This document shows positions 21,946 to 33,928 of a stretch of DNA of 64,000 bases, one piece after another. Below the pieces are notes generated by a model that saw nothing but the letters and a program-made list of their open reading frames with translations, made no database searches and had not been told where the DNA came from. Positions within the stretch are counted from its first letter, which is position 1. Every line of letters starts with the position of its first letter. The position numbers and the translations under genes are program-made. The stretch comes from Nelumbo lutea. Lineage: Eukaryota > Streptophyta > Magnoliopsida > Proteales > Nelumbonaceae. The stretch lies in assembly GCA_022828595.1 (NCBI GenBank), contig JAKGHH010000001.1:208196348-208260347 (forward strand), in the 5' to 3' direction.

Positions 21946-23390
21946 TTATTTGAGTCTTTTGACTGATTTAAGTTTTTGAGCACTTACTGAAAAACCGGTT
22001 GAATTATAAAAACCCAACTGATTTTCAACGACTTTGCTAGGTTTTGATCGCTTCTACCAGTTTTTCGGAAACTTGGGATCCAAGGTTTTAAAAAACCTAA
22101 ATGATCTCCAGTTCCAAAGTCCAACAGTCCACCTGCCTGGTCTAGTCTAGGTCTTAGAAGATTGGTGGAGAGAATTTGGACTCTGAAAATCGAATCCATT
22201 ATGGGTTTTGGAAAAAATACAGGTTGGAAGGTTTGGAGAGAGGGGGATGCTATTGCTGTAGAATTTACAAAACCAGCATCGTTGCCATCACTATATGATG
22301 GCTGATTCCTGAGATCTGAGCTTCATTTTGAGAGAGACTTTAAAGATTTTCCGCTCAATCAATTGCAAGTTTATCTTTTGCTACTGCAAGGGAGACCTGC
22401 AATCAGAGGCAGTCGAGCTCGAACTTCCAAACTTTTGACTCGAGTTCAAGTCTCTATTTCGAATTGAGCTCGAGCTCGAACCTGATAAGTTATGATCGAG
22501 CCGAGCTCGAATAGCTAGATATTCGGTTCGGCTCGAATCCACCCCTATTTATTGCCATGGAACAATAATCTCCTTCTATAATATTGTCAGCAAATAATGA
22601 TATTAAAAAATAAATTAATAATAAAATATTAGCTATTCGAGCTAATATTGTCACCTATAAATATTTATATTAAATATTATAATAAAATATTAAAATTATT
22701 TATAAGTAAAAGAATAAATTAATAATCAAATTGGATTAATACATTTTTTGGTTTATTTCAAGTCAGGTTGGGTCGACAAAGGCTAGACGTTGAAACCCTA
22801 ACCCTAAATATTCATGTTAGGATTGACCCATGGGTCAACATGTCAATAGTTCAATTGTCAACATAAATTCATATATGGATTTAACACCTGAGTCAATACT
22901 AATTAAAAAAAGAAAACACATGACCTAAGTAACTCACGAGTGACCCAACTCAAATCCTCTTGACTTAGATTATGTCATCTTTTAGTTCGGGTCATTAAAT
23001 AGGAGACCCTAACCTACTATTTTTCAAATTAGGCCAAGTTCATGGGTTGGACGAAGCAAAATCGTTTGGATAAAAAGCACATTAACTAGTACATGTACCA
23101 AACACATATCATATGTTTACTCATTGTGATTACCTAACGTGCCTACCACATCCGAATCCTCCAGATTTACCTTGAAAATATATGGCATGGATGCCCTCAA
23201 AAGTAATTACCAATATAATCATATGATAAATTTTCTTTAGTTTTTTTAATGGTTGCATGAAACTAAAACAATTTGAAGAAGCAAACTTTTGACATGCTTC
23301 TTCTCTCTCCAAAGGCGTTTTTTCACTTTTTATTTTGTTTATTTTATGGTGAAACATTACCTTTGTGCTTGTTAATTAATAAGCTAAGGT
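21946..23390. other. Intergenic, several repeat fragments, no gene seen
   Basis: Holds a gagctcga-rich palindromic stretch at 22415-22530 (several gagctcgag and tcgagctc words, typical of a plant MITE end) and a member of the gggtt/aaccc repeat at about 22745-23065. That member includes aaaccctaaccctaaat, which resembles two plant telomere units but is not an array. No supported coding region. Confidence 0.45.
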
Positions 23391-23595
23391 TGTGTTTGGG
23401 TAAGCTTCAGGTTTGTGCTTTTAAAGTTCAGAAGCAGAAAACTGGCTTCATGCTTTGGAACTCAAAAATGCATTGGCTTCATATTGTTATGTATTTGAAA
23501 GCAACTCCTACCAAACACTAGAAACATTTTTAAGCTCAATTTCGCTTCACACAGCCTAAAGCTCAAAAACGAATGATTATCCAAACGAAGCCGAA
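23391..23595 (+). mobile_element. Small MITE with GTTTGG termini
   Basis: The left end ggttgtgtttgggtaagcttc pairs with the right end, which reads backwards ggcttcgtttggataatcatt. About 200 bp, non-coding. Interior words aagctcaa / cttcaggtttgtgc. The target duplication is not clean, so the limits are approximate. Confidence 0.6.
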
Positions 23596-24185
23596 ATACC
23601 TCTTTTGTTTTATTAGAAATAGAAAAACGATAATTTTTCTTTCTAAACTAAAAAGTAAGACGCATATCTAAACAAAATAAACACTTTTTCTTTCTTTTCT
23701 TTTCTTTCAAGAAAGTCATGAACATATTGGCTTCATTCACCCATTGTTCGGCGTGCATTAATAAACATAAACATCATTGTTGTTCCTTCGATATTTTATA
23801 AAACAAAATCACTATGAACAAATCTAAATCAGCTCTCATATTTTACATATATTGCTTATGAGCAATAATAAGTTAGGTGAAGAGAAGCAACCGTCTTTCT
23901 GCTGGATCTAGCAAGGAACGCCCCGAGTGCGTAAGGGAGGGAAACCAGTAACTGGATACAAATTCAAACCTACCGCTATCACTGCTATACTTGCAAGTTG
24001 CAACGGACCTCTTCCTGTTTGAACTGGAACTGCATAACTTGTTATGGATACTTGGCATATCCTGTATAACTTAATTCAACTCCAGCTTATATCCAGGAAA
24101 GGAATATTCCCTCTCTTCCCCTGTTACTAAAACTTATTAAGAACCGTCTATCTTCATACAGAATGGTGCTTCGATTCATAATTGT
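23596..24185. other. Downstream of the MRL7-like gene
   Basis: No gene seen. It should include the 3' untranslated region of the gene ending at 24186. Confidence 0.4.
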
Positions 24186-27100
24186 TCATTGTGGTTTGTT
24201 GTCTATGGAGGGGATCAATTCATGGCTATCTCCAACATTACTCAAGCACGGTGGCTTGGCTGCTCCATAGTAAAAGAATCCCATTATTTTTGATAGCTCA
24301 TCTGCTGTCCGAACACCTGAACAACCACAATGGTAATTTGCAACCATAATCCAATCGAGAAGTTGAACAACAATGAGACTCATTTATTTGATAAACAAAT
24401 ACCTTTCTCACGGTATAAAATCTTTCCAGCTTTAGTAAAGATAATCTCAGGGTAAACTGAGACTTTCAGGGCAGAGACCAAATCAACCTCGACAACAGCA
24501 TCAATTGCAACACACTGTTTAATAGAGCACCAAAATGTCAAGAAATGGCAATGGCCATATAGGAATTTAGGAACCATAGAAATGATAAAATTCATTTTAC
24601 ATACTCTTGGTGAAGGCAGCCTGCAATTCCAAAAGATGTTCACTGCTTTCTCCAATTCATCCCACGCCCTTTCATTCTCCTTTGGTCTAAAGAAATTTAT
24701 CAGAAATTTTAATACAAATATATGGTTGTTTATGATGCCTATTAACTTTTAATCTAGTTCCAGTTTAAGCAACAAGAAGATTTGAGAATCCAGGTCTTAG
24801 AAGACATATTCCCTACACACTTCAAATGCTGAACTTAACCGGTTATTCAACATCTAGGCAAGACTGAATTAGACTCTGCTTTTATTCCACCAGAAGGTCT
24901 AGCATGAAGCTATAGCAGTTAAAGAGTGACACACTGGGTGAGAACAATGGAGGACTTCATTGAGTTTTTGGTAGATGGCACTTTAAGAGCTTTGTGATGT
25001 GGTGGCAAATTCCTCAACTGTGAAGGACACAAGTACAGTAGCATGGAAACCTCCTCCACACAACAGGTTAAAGCTGGGTTTTGATGGTAGCTCATTGGGT
25101 AATCCTGGACCCTCAGGAGTGGGAGGTGTTTTCAGAAATGAAAAAGACGAGATTGTGGCAATGTACTCAGGGCCAATTGGTCATGGACACTCACTAAAAG
25201 CTGAAATTATGTCATTCTTGCAAGGGATTGAGGATACCAAAACAACTTGGACTGAAGCAGGTGGAGGTGGAAAAGGACTCAAAATTAGTCATTTAACGGA
25301 TGAATTGCAACAGTTCTGGATCTTGGATATACAGACAAACTCTAAGGGAAATTAGCAACCTAGCAAAAGAAGTGGAAGCAATGTTCAAATGGGTAGAATG
25401 AACAGAAAATAATCTGGCCAATGATCTAGGGAGCTGGAATACTGTCCAGCATAGATTTGTAACATCAAATTTTCTGGCTGGAGTAATTTGTAAGATCAAT
25501 TTTTTTTACTAATTTGTAACTCAACAGTGATGGGAGCTGGAATACCGTTCAGCTTAGATTTGTAGCATCAAATTTTCTAATTTGATCAAACAATGAAATC
25601 TTTGTTGCTGATCTAGAAAAAAAGATGAACATAGCAGGGGGAAAGAAGAGGATTTCCATCATGGGCCCTTAAAGCCCACCAATCTTTGAGTTCTAACTTA
25701 AAAAGTTTTAGAGGGTATCCTAAAGGGGTCAACCCTCAGGGTGTATAAACAACAAGAGGGAAAGAAGAGGATTTCCTTCTCTTGTCAAGCACTTCGGATG
25801 GGGGTTAGTGATTAGATGTTCTCCAGCAGCCGATGCTTAAGTTCAACAGGGAGACTGAAGATCAAGAAGCCCCTAGCCTGGGCGGTAGAGGGAGCAACCT
25901 TTAGTATTGCTGGTCAACGATGGTACACCTGTCTTTCTCAATGCGGGCATCTAGCTCATTGTGCCAGAGGAGTGAAAACTATCAGCTAATGATGAATGAA
26001 GCCAGGTCTATTAGGAGATGGCTGTTTCAAGTGAGAAGCTTCTATCCTTACCTAGCAGAAAGTATAGAATAAGACCTCATAGGGAGATGAAAGTTTCAAA
26101 TGGCTTAGTATGGAGTTAAGAGTCAAAAGATAATAAGGAACCACAGATTGACAAGGTCCACAATGTGGGAAAGGTAATTCCAATAGATCAGGTGATTGAT
26201 CATAAATATGAGGGTGATCATTTATCAAAATATCAATAAATATGAAGGTGATCAAGGCACATGGGTTTTCTCTTTTTGGGTGGTATAGGGGACAGTAAAC
26301 ACCATGTTCAGGAGGTTGGAAGAAGGAGACATGGTGGGTTTAGTAGTTCAGAAGTGGGTCACAGATCCAAGAAGAATGATGATGGTGCTAGTGGTTTTGG
26401 GGACTGGGGAGGTGATTTTCTCCACCCATGTTTTTTTTATCAATACCTGCCTATCTTTTAAGTAGATCAAATGACAGTCATTTAATAAGTTACTGGAATA
26501 CAGGTATATCAATGATATAAACATTTATTTAGGAAACTCTATTGTGGAGGAAAAAAAATGGCAAATAATGGATTAGGTCAAAGGGAGATGTTATATGTAG
26601 CTTTAGAAAAAATGACAATGTATAAATCTAGAAACTTAGTGAGAACTCACTCCCTTCTCTGCTCAAAATTTGTAGGGATTAGGGAAGAGAAGAGAAGCAC
26701 CATATGAGGATTGAAGATGAGGAAATTGACAAAAAGGCACATCCTATAACAAGAATATGGCACCTCTGCATGTTTAGCCAGGGCAATCCAATACAAGAGA
26801 CACTTTTAGAGATGATATGAGTAACCTGGTTAAACAGAAGTTACAGAACAGACTGGCAAAACAGGATTCATGTAGACGACCCTTATGGTTGGGATAAGGC
26901 TTGGATGATGATGATGAGCAACCAGATTAGTAAGAAGATGAGACTGTCTCACTGTCAAGGACAAATTTATACATCAAAGTAAGGTAGACTTGACCTATAA
27001 ATATTGGCCTTAGAAAAGGAATCAGACCCTGGAGAATTGACTTCAGAATCCATCAAATAAAAATTCATTTGTAGATATGGATATCAAAAGAAAAGTGAAA

Positions 27101-28160
27101 CACAATATGGAAATCCTGACCTTTTATACCGGTTATGCACAAGAACAATCAGAGGACTGATGTCCTTGAACACAGCCTCTTCCCACTCCTTAGTGGTAAT
27201 GTCTTTGATTGGACGGATGTAATTATCATCTTGCCACACTAACTCTTTGTCACTGTCATAGTTCTCATCATCATCCTTTCTGACATTCTTGATTGTGATC
27301 TTATTGAAGAACTGACCCAAGTTAAATCCCCAGCCATCTGTATCTTCAGGCCAGTCAGGATCTTCTTCCTCCACCACAAGGGGGTAATCAGCCAGAAGCT
27401 TCTCCATCTTTTTCCTCCTCTCAATTGGGTCTTCTTCCTCCTCAACATGTGGGTTCATGTCAATCACCTCTCTGATCTTCCTTCTCCATTCCTTCCTCTC
27501 TTCCTTATCCATTAGTTCCGGACCATCTTCCTCATCCTCATCACTACTACCTGCTTCTTTCTCATTCTTTCCATCACTAAATCCGACCTCCTGAACTGCT
27601 TTAGAAGCCTTCAGCTTTGATCTTTTTCTAAAGTCGCCCTTCTTCTCAAACATTATCCAAAATCAACAAAAGAAATTTATCAAATATATTAAAAAATCAA
27701 AGAACAATAAGAAATAGTATAAAAAAATATTATATTTCTCTATCGGCTCTATCTGTTTCATAGTAAAGGGGTGTTTTTTTTCTCAATCTGTAAAAGCTCA
27801 TTTAATATTTTGATCCTTTTACAGGGAAGCAAATACAGCCTTTATGGGAAAGTAGGTTAGTGTATCATATATTAGATGGCAAAATTGTGTGCTCTGGTTC
27901 CAGGTCTGTGTGATGAACAACCACGGACTCCAACGAAAATGTAAAAAGAGTAACACATAACATACCATCGGAAGAGTATGGAGAAACTTTTCTGAGGTGA
28001 GACCAAAGCACTCCACTCTCAATGAACAAACATTGAAGCTTTTCTGTTTTTCTTGGGAGACTGGAAGAAGACCAGAAGATGCTGAATAAGCTTTGAAAAT
28101 GCTGTCCTCTCTTACAGTAAACAGAAAGCAATGAAATCCCATTAAATTTTGCAGGGCCAT
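24186..28160 (-). CDS. MRL7: MRL7/MRL7L-family thioredoxin-fold plastid protein, five exons, 347 aa
   Basis: Family members act in the chloroplast nucleoid, where they support plastid-encoded polymerase transcription and early chloroplast development. Minus-strand coding exons: 28160-27966, 27644-27121, 24686-24605, 24514-24403, 24316-24186. They sum to 1044 nt (347 codons plus TGA) and all phases fit. Residues 1-65 (MALQNLMGF ... SEKFLHTLPM) look like a Ser-rich, acid-poor transit peptide. A charged segment (SSDEDEEDGPELMDKEERKEW) comes next, then the conserved core ADYPLVVEEEDPDWPEDTDG, GFNLGQFFNKITIKNVRKDD and TKEWEEAVFKDISPLIVLVH. The thioredoxin-like fold follows: NIFWNCRLPSPR, CVAIDAVVE, VYPEIIFTKAGKILYREKG and FFYYGAAKPPCL. 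The redox CxxC is absent; SPRC stands near its place, as in the family. No internal stops. The 2.4-kb intron (24687-27120) holds antisense LINE debris. MRL7 and its paralogue MRL7L (also named SVR4 and ECB1) cannot be told apart here, so the symbol is provisional. Confidence 0.9.
24990..25480 (+). pseudogene. L1-like LINE RNase H fragment in the MRL7 intron
   Basis: The plus-strand frame 24999-25355 contains WKPPPHNRLKLGFDGSSLGN, then GPSGVGGVFRNEKDEIVAMYSG and LKAEIMSFLQGIE. This is the plant LINE-type RNase H (FDGSS and AE acidic positions present). The frame then breaks, and later pieces (VEAMFKWVE) follow out of frame. It is antisense to the host gene, 5'-truncated and inactive. Confidence 0.8.
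26770..26925 (+). mobile_element. RTE-type LINE 3' end fragment
   Basis: Ends ggcaaaacaggattcatgta ... ggttgggataaggcttggat followed by gatgatgatgatgag. The same 3' end occurs at 40370-40545 and 40546-41025, where it codes for the RTE C-terminus. It is antisense to the MRL7-like gene, inside its long intron. Confidence 0.65.
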
Positions 28161-28800
28161 TACTGGAAAATGAAATCAATTGTGGATTATTAGCATTACA
28201 ACTATCACTTCAGAGCAAACTTCAAAGAGAACACTCAAGGAAATAAATAACCGTAACGACATAAGAGAACAATATTTCTCCATATCTACCAAGTGAAAAA
28301 AATGTATAACATTAAAAGATAAAGAATTCTCCAAGATTCTGTCTACCAACGCTGAGAACTCCGTCGATTGAAGTATCAATATCAAAACATAGAAAATAAA
28401 AAAGGAAGCATATCCAAGTCCGTCCTGAGTAGACATTTTCTTTTTCTTAAACAATTCCGGGTTAATACTTGATAGATATTACAGAGAGATGGGCACCATC
28501 TGAACCGAATGAAAAGGGTTTTCAGAACATACATCAGTGAATTTCCGTCAAAGAGGTCAAGAAATTAAGCGGAAGTGTCCCTATTGTAACAGGAAATAGG
28601 AAATTGAGAGAATGGAATTTCTACATAAATGATTTTCATCGCATGGTTAGAAGCATTCAATAGAAACCGACATGAGTAACAGTAGAATTCACAGAACAAA
28701 TTAAAAGAAATTACTCGACCTGAAATTCCAGTTGAGAAATCTTCGTTCTTCTTCTTCTTCCGTTGTCTTTAAACCTTAGCTAAACCCCAGAGAGAGAAAG
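28161..28800 (-). promoter_or_regulatory. Probable 5' UTR with an intron, upstream of the MRL7-like gene
   Basis: On the minus strand, TTTTCCAG/TA then the ATG at 28160 gives an acceptor two bases before the start codon. A matching donor TTTCAG/GTCGAG lies at 28720/28719, so a ~556-bp 5' UTR intron is likely. The leader upstream (about 28800-28721) has GAAGAAGAAGAA and CTCTCTCT runs, common in plant 5' UTRs. No TATA box was identified with confidence. Confidence 0.5.
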
Positions 28801-28928
28801 AGAGAGTGAGTGAGAGTAGTACTACGGTCATTATTTCTCTATTTGTGGATTGGATAAAGCTAGCACCAGTCGAGTAAAAATATCCGTCTGAATGCGGATC
28901 GGATCCTTACCTGACCGCCTGAGATTAA

Positions 28929-30017
28929 TAGGAATGGCAACGGGGCGGGTATGGGGCGGGGCACCCCTTCCCATCCCCGCCCCGTCCCCGGTATCGAGGT
29001 AAAAATTCAACCCCCCTCCCGACCCCGTCGAAAATCGGAATGGAGAATCCCCGACATATCCCCGCCCCGATGACCGTATTAGTGTCCGAAAGCACATAAT
29101 TGTTAGATACAAAGAATGGCCGAATGGAGACCTGATTAAACAAAGCATTGATACAGACTTTAATTTAATTTGTGAACAAGCACATTATGCTGAAAAACAC
29201 GGAAACTTAATTAAACAATCCATTAATTCGACTTCAATTTGTGAACAAGATACAGACTGCACGCTTAATGACTTGAGTGAGAAACCTGATTTTGAAACAG
29301 GCCGTTTGGACTTTGGGTAGTGAATACAAGGAATGGCCGAACTCGGTGGACGAATGGAGAAACTTGTGAACAATCTCTCTACCTTCTCAGTTCTCACTAT
29401 TACAAACACTGTAAAAAGGTAGAAATCAAGAAACAGAGGGAGAAACTGGGCGGACAAACGGAGAGACCGAGAAAGGAAGAATGATAGTATGTAAAACTGT
29501 AACTGGTCAGTGGTCACTGCTATCTGCTGCTACAGTGGCTGCGACGCTCGACGGTCGGCGGACGAACGGAGAGAGGAAAAAGGAAGAGTGGATCAGTGAA
29601 TCAGTGAACGAGAGGAAGAACCTGGCAATCGGCGGTTCCTCTGTACTACGGCGGCGGCGACGGCACCCGACGATCAACGGCTAAGTCTGTGAATACCGAA
29701 AGAATTGAAGTCTCGAAGAGTGAATCAGTGAAGTCTGTGAAGAGAGAAACAAAACCCAGGCAGCAAGGCAAAACATCAAAAGACTCAAAACCTAACCTAT
29801 TACATATTACTCAATACCTTTTTGATTTTTTGTAATTCATAACCGGGTCGGGGCGGGTTCGGGGATTTATATGCAGACCCCATCCCCGCTCCCGATTCGA
29901 GGCAAAAGAAAAATTCTCAAACCCGATTCGTATACATTTTGTGATCGGGGAAAATCCGCCCCGTTCGGGACGGATCGGATTAGGGACCCGATTTTCTGAA
30001 TAAAATTATCATCCCTA
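28929..30017. mobile_element. hAT-type non-autonomous element, 1.09 kb, upstream of the MRL7-like gene
   Basis: Termini taggaatggcaa ... ttatcatcccta. The 8-bp target duplications gagattaa (28921-28928) and aagattaa (30018-30025) differ by one base. Both ends are GC-rich (ggggcgggtatggggcgggg on the left; ggtcggggcgggttcgggga near 29848 and cccgttcgggacgg on the right) and partly complementary; the interior is ordinary. There is no transposase. The left end lies about 770 bp upstream of the ATG at 28160, so it could overlap the promoter. Confidence 0.8.
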
Positions 30018-30025
30018 AAGATTAA

Positions 30026-31139
30026 GAAGATGCAGTCGCAGGTACATTCTGAGATCTGTTCATGGACCAGGTCGGGACGAGTTGGACGGGGTTTTTGCCT
30101 CTTTATAAAACAAAAATTTACCACCTCAAGCTCGAGCCTGGTCCGTCCATTGGATAATTTTTTTAATATATTGATTATATAATATATTACATATTATATA
30201 ATATAAATATATATAATACATTTTTACTATTAGCCTTATTATTAAATATTATTAATATATATTATATTTTTATTATATATAATGTTATTGGGTCAGACAT
30301 ATTTGGGAAAGACTGAACCAATCAATGCCTATGAGCTTAAAACATTACCCAAGCCCAATATATAACAAGTCAGGCCGGGCCAACCCAAGGTCTACTCACA
30401 AGCAAAACCCGTGATCTTCGCAGTTTGTTTATAGTACAATTCCATTTGCACTAGGATAAATTTATGGGAGCACAAAATGAGTAAATTGCAAAGTTTGGTT
30501 TATTTTTGTTTAGAATTTTACTTGTTTATTTGCTTTAATTAGGTTCTATTTTACTTCCTTCTACACCACAAACAAACAAAATAAAGTAAAATTTATAACA
30601 AAATCAAACCAAATTTCAGACTCAATTTATTTGCACTCATGTACTTTTTTGCTAGTAAAAATAAAATTGCATTTCAAGCAAACAACCCCCGCCAATTTTG
30701 ATGAATACTCTATGATTGGTTACGACTTTTATGATATCAGTTAAGTTTCTGGTATCATAGTTGAACATTAAAATATTATATATGATTTAAAAACTTTAAA
30801 GATAAATCAATTCATTGAGTTTATCCACTTCATTAATCAAATGACCCCTAAGGTTGTGTTTAGTTTGATAAAAAGTAAAGTGGCGTTTGATAAATCTGAA
30901 AAGTTAAAAAAAAAAAAAGAGTAAAACTTCATCAAAATTTATATGTGACAGATGGACCTTAGACAAATGTATGATTGCTTCAATTTTGTTTCTGATATAT
31001 GATATGTGATTTGCTTATCATCTAAACTTAACTGTTTATATTATTATTGTGATGAGAATATTTTCAGTTGGTATGATTTATGGCATGATGTATATATTCT
31101 TCTTTCATGTATTTTAGATGGTTTATGTGATTTCTGTAC
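30026..31139. other. AT-rich DNA with a foldback repeat
   Basis: No gene. At about 30475-30655 there is an inverted repeat. The left side gagtaaattgcaaagtttgg, ttttgtttagaattttactt is mirrored by the right side, which reads backwards gagtgcaaataaattgagtc, gaaatttggtttgattttgt, aaattttacttt. It is probably a MITE. Confidence 0.55.
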
Positions 31140-31898
31140 CATTTATAAAAATGAGGATGGTGACAATTTTTAGTCAAAAAGCCTGATTTTACTTTCCCTT
31201 TTGACCTTTTATGATTTTTGTTTTTCCCCTAATTTATTTAACTATCGTGATTCTTGAGGTCATTTGCTAAGTTTTAATCAAAAAGCCTGATTTTACTTTC
31301 CCTTTTTATCCTCTATAATTTTTGCTTTTCCAGTAACATATTTAATTAACTATCATGATTCATGAGACCATACTCTATCCATCAAACTTTTTCCAACGAT
31401 AAAAAATGAGAATGCAAACTGTTAACATGGTCGTATCTTGATTTTACTTTTTATCTTTATCCTTAACAATTTTTGTTTTTCAATGTTCTTTTTTGATCAT
31501 TCAAGTATTTGATCTTATCATAAATGGCCACGTACACTCTACGGTGTTGACCTTGTTGCTACTTACTATTTTCATTTAACTCATTGCAACCGTCTATAAA
31601 TTCTCATCAATTACACACATGAAACATAAGAATTGCTAAATGGTGATTGGAGATCCCATAACCAATAATTTATCATTATTTATGTTTTTTTCTGAAATCA
31701 TATATTAATCAATTATTCTGCAAATTCACCCTAATATTTAGAATAAGAATTAAAAAATCATAAACCTCAGTTAAGATTAACATAGTGCATGTGAAATCAT
31801 CTAAACACCAAAACTTGAAAAGAATACAAAAGGCAACTCTTATTTAATTAATATTAATTTTAGTTAGATGATAAAAATCCTAATATTAATTTAGTGTT

Positions 31899-32690
31899 AA
31901 AAAAATGAGAATGTTGCAATTGGTTTGGTCAAAACACCCCAATTTCACTTTCCAAGTTTACCCTTAACTTTCTATTTTTTCCATTGTATATATTGCCATT
32001 GCAAAATAATTATGAAAAACATAAAATGAAGAAAATAATATAAATTACAAAAAACAAAGAAATACATAATATAGAAATTCATAGAAATTTCTATATTATA
32101 CTAAAAAATGAGAATATTGCAATTGGTTTGGTCAAAACACCTTGATTGTACTTTCCAACTTTACCCTCAACTTTATATTTTTCCCATTGTATATATGTCA
32201 TTGCAAAATAATTATGAAAAATCACATAAAATGAAGAAGTAATATAAATTACAAAAAAACAAAGAAATACATAGAAAATTTACAAAAAAAATGTAGAAAA
32301 TCATAAAAATTGAAGAAAAATAACATAAATCACAAATCTATACCATACCAAAAAATGAGAATGTTGCAATTGGTTTGGTAAAAAAACCCTGATTTTAGTT
32401 TCCAACTTTACCCTCAACTTTCTATTTTTTCCCAATATATATATATATATTGTCATTGCAAAATAATTGTGAAAGAAACACAAAAAATGAAGAAAATAAT
32501 ATAAATAATTATAGAAGAACAAAGAAACATAGATAAAATTTACAAAAAATATAAAAAATCATAAAAATTGAAGAAAAATATAAATTACAAAAAATAAAGA
32601 AAAACCATAAATTACAAAAAAAATGAACAAAAGTTGTAGAATAAAATAAGAATTTATATCTACTACCAATATATAAAAAATGAGTGATTC
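31899..32690. repeat. Tandem array of ~205-330-bp AT-rich units
   Basis: Units at about 31899, 32103, 32350 and 32677 share aaaaatgagaatgttgcaat, ggtttggtcaaaacac, ctttccaactttaccctcaa, cattgcaaaataattatg and aaacaaagaaatacat. Length differences come from the poly-A-rich tail of each unit. Confidence 0.75.
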
Positions 32691-33585
32691 AATTAGCGTG
32701 ATCGAATGACCTTGATTTTTCATACCAATTCTACCCCTTAGTTTTTTTGGTTTTTCCAACATATCCCAATTCTAAATGAGGGTGCATGATAGTAGTTGGC
32801 AAAACAAAAAAAAATGTCCTTTCTAAAAAGCCATTGGGTGGGCACCTAACCCATCAACTCGTTAATGCTCCATTTTGGGTTCAACCCAACACAACCTATC
32901 CAACCCATTAATTTTTCACATAATACATAAACTCTAGAAAAGTATAACTATAAAAAGTACATAACATATAGATAAAGATAGAAAATATAGAAAATAACAT
33001 AAATTCAAGAAAAAAATAAAAAATGCAAAAATTGATGAAAATAATATAAATTACAAAAAACAAAGAAATACACAAAAAAAATTACAAAATACAGAAAACC
33101 ATAAAAATTGATGAAAAATAACATAAACTACAATAAACAAAAAAAACGATAAATTACAGAAAAAATGAAAAGAAATTGTAGAATAAAACAAAAAAGTATA
33201 GAAAAATACAAAAAATTAAAAAAATATAACAAAAAATACACAAAAATAAAAATAATTTCCATTCCATGGGCCCTAGTGTAGAGGTGATCAAAGTGCCTAG
33301 AAGGTGTTTGCATACATGTTACTCTAGTGGTTGGTTAATTAGTTTTGCTTCCAACTAATTTCTTTATTTCCTTTTTCGTTAAAAAGTAAGAAGAAAATGT
33401 TTTTAGGCTTAAATGTAAGTTATTTAATAGTTATCTTAGATAATGACTTCTGCTATTCAATAGTCAATTAAGTAAATTAAAATATAGCTTAGTTTACTTC
33501 TAACCATTAATAGGAATCATTTTCATAGAGATTGGTTAAGAGTGGCATCTCGAATTCTCCATAAATTTTGCATTTCACTGGGATG

Positions 33586-33587
<2 letters not shown>

Positions 33588-33630
<43 letters not shown>
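33588..33630. repeat. (TA)n microsatellite
   Basis: An uninterrupted run of about 21 TA dinucleotides inside the Helitron-like region. Confidence 0.95.
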
Positions 33631-33632
<2 letters not shown>

Positions 33633-33928
33633 GTTGTTGAATGTAATTTTATAATTGATTTGCTGCATTAATCTTTCAATCTAATGCATTTGCAACCAAC
33701 ATTTTATAATTATAAAATTCAGATCTTGGCATTTTGTGAGGATAGCCTTTTATTATGTATTATATAATTGTCTTAGGACTTGAATGGTAGGTGAACTTTC
33801 ATCTATGCCCAGGATGTAAAAGCATAGTCAAACAACACCATTAATATCAAATACCATGTGCATCGCACGAGCCATTAAACTAGTATTTTTGAGAGAATAA
33901 CATTTGCTAATAGTTAGTAGTAAGATAG

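Larger units (their letters stand above)
31140..33883 (+). mobile_element. Helitron-like element with repeated 5'-like heads
   Basis: The right end shows a Helitron-type 3' signature: a GTGC-atc-GCAC hairpin (33858-33868), an 11-nt spacer, then ctag (33880-33883) followed by t. To the left lies an array of diverged units, each starting near aaaaaatgagaatgttgcaa then ttggtttggtcaaaacacc, then tactttccaactttaccctc. Clear units begin at about 31899, 32103 and 32350, with weaker ones near 31148, 31402 and 32677. Several are preceded by tctatattatac-type text, similar to TC-starting Helitron 5' ends. Spacing is about 205-330 bp. No Rep/helicase sequence is present, so it would be non-autonomous. 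The true 5' end is uncertain. Confidence 0.5.

Noticed and set aside
25917..25990. Possible zinc-knuckle (CLSQCGHLAHCARG) on the plus strand
   Set aside because: Spacing C-x3-C-G-H-x3-C does not fit CCHC well, and no other gag or ORF1 features surround it; not reported as a gene.
25626..26060. Expected continuation of the L1 fragment in the MRL7 intron
   Set aside because: No further LINE domain could be recognised, so the element was not extended.
27239..27448. Second minus-strand frame inside the MRL7 exon
   Set aside because: An alternative frame of the exon 27644-27121; the MRL7 frame matches the family and joins the other exons in phase.
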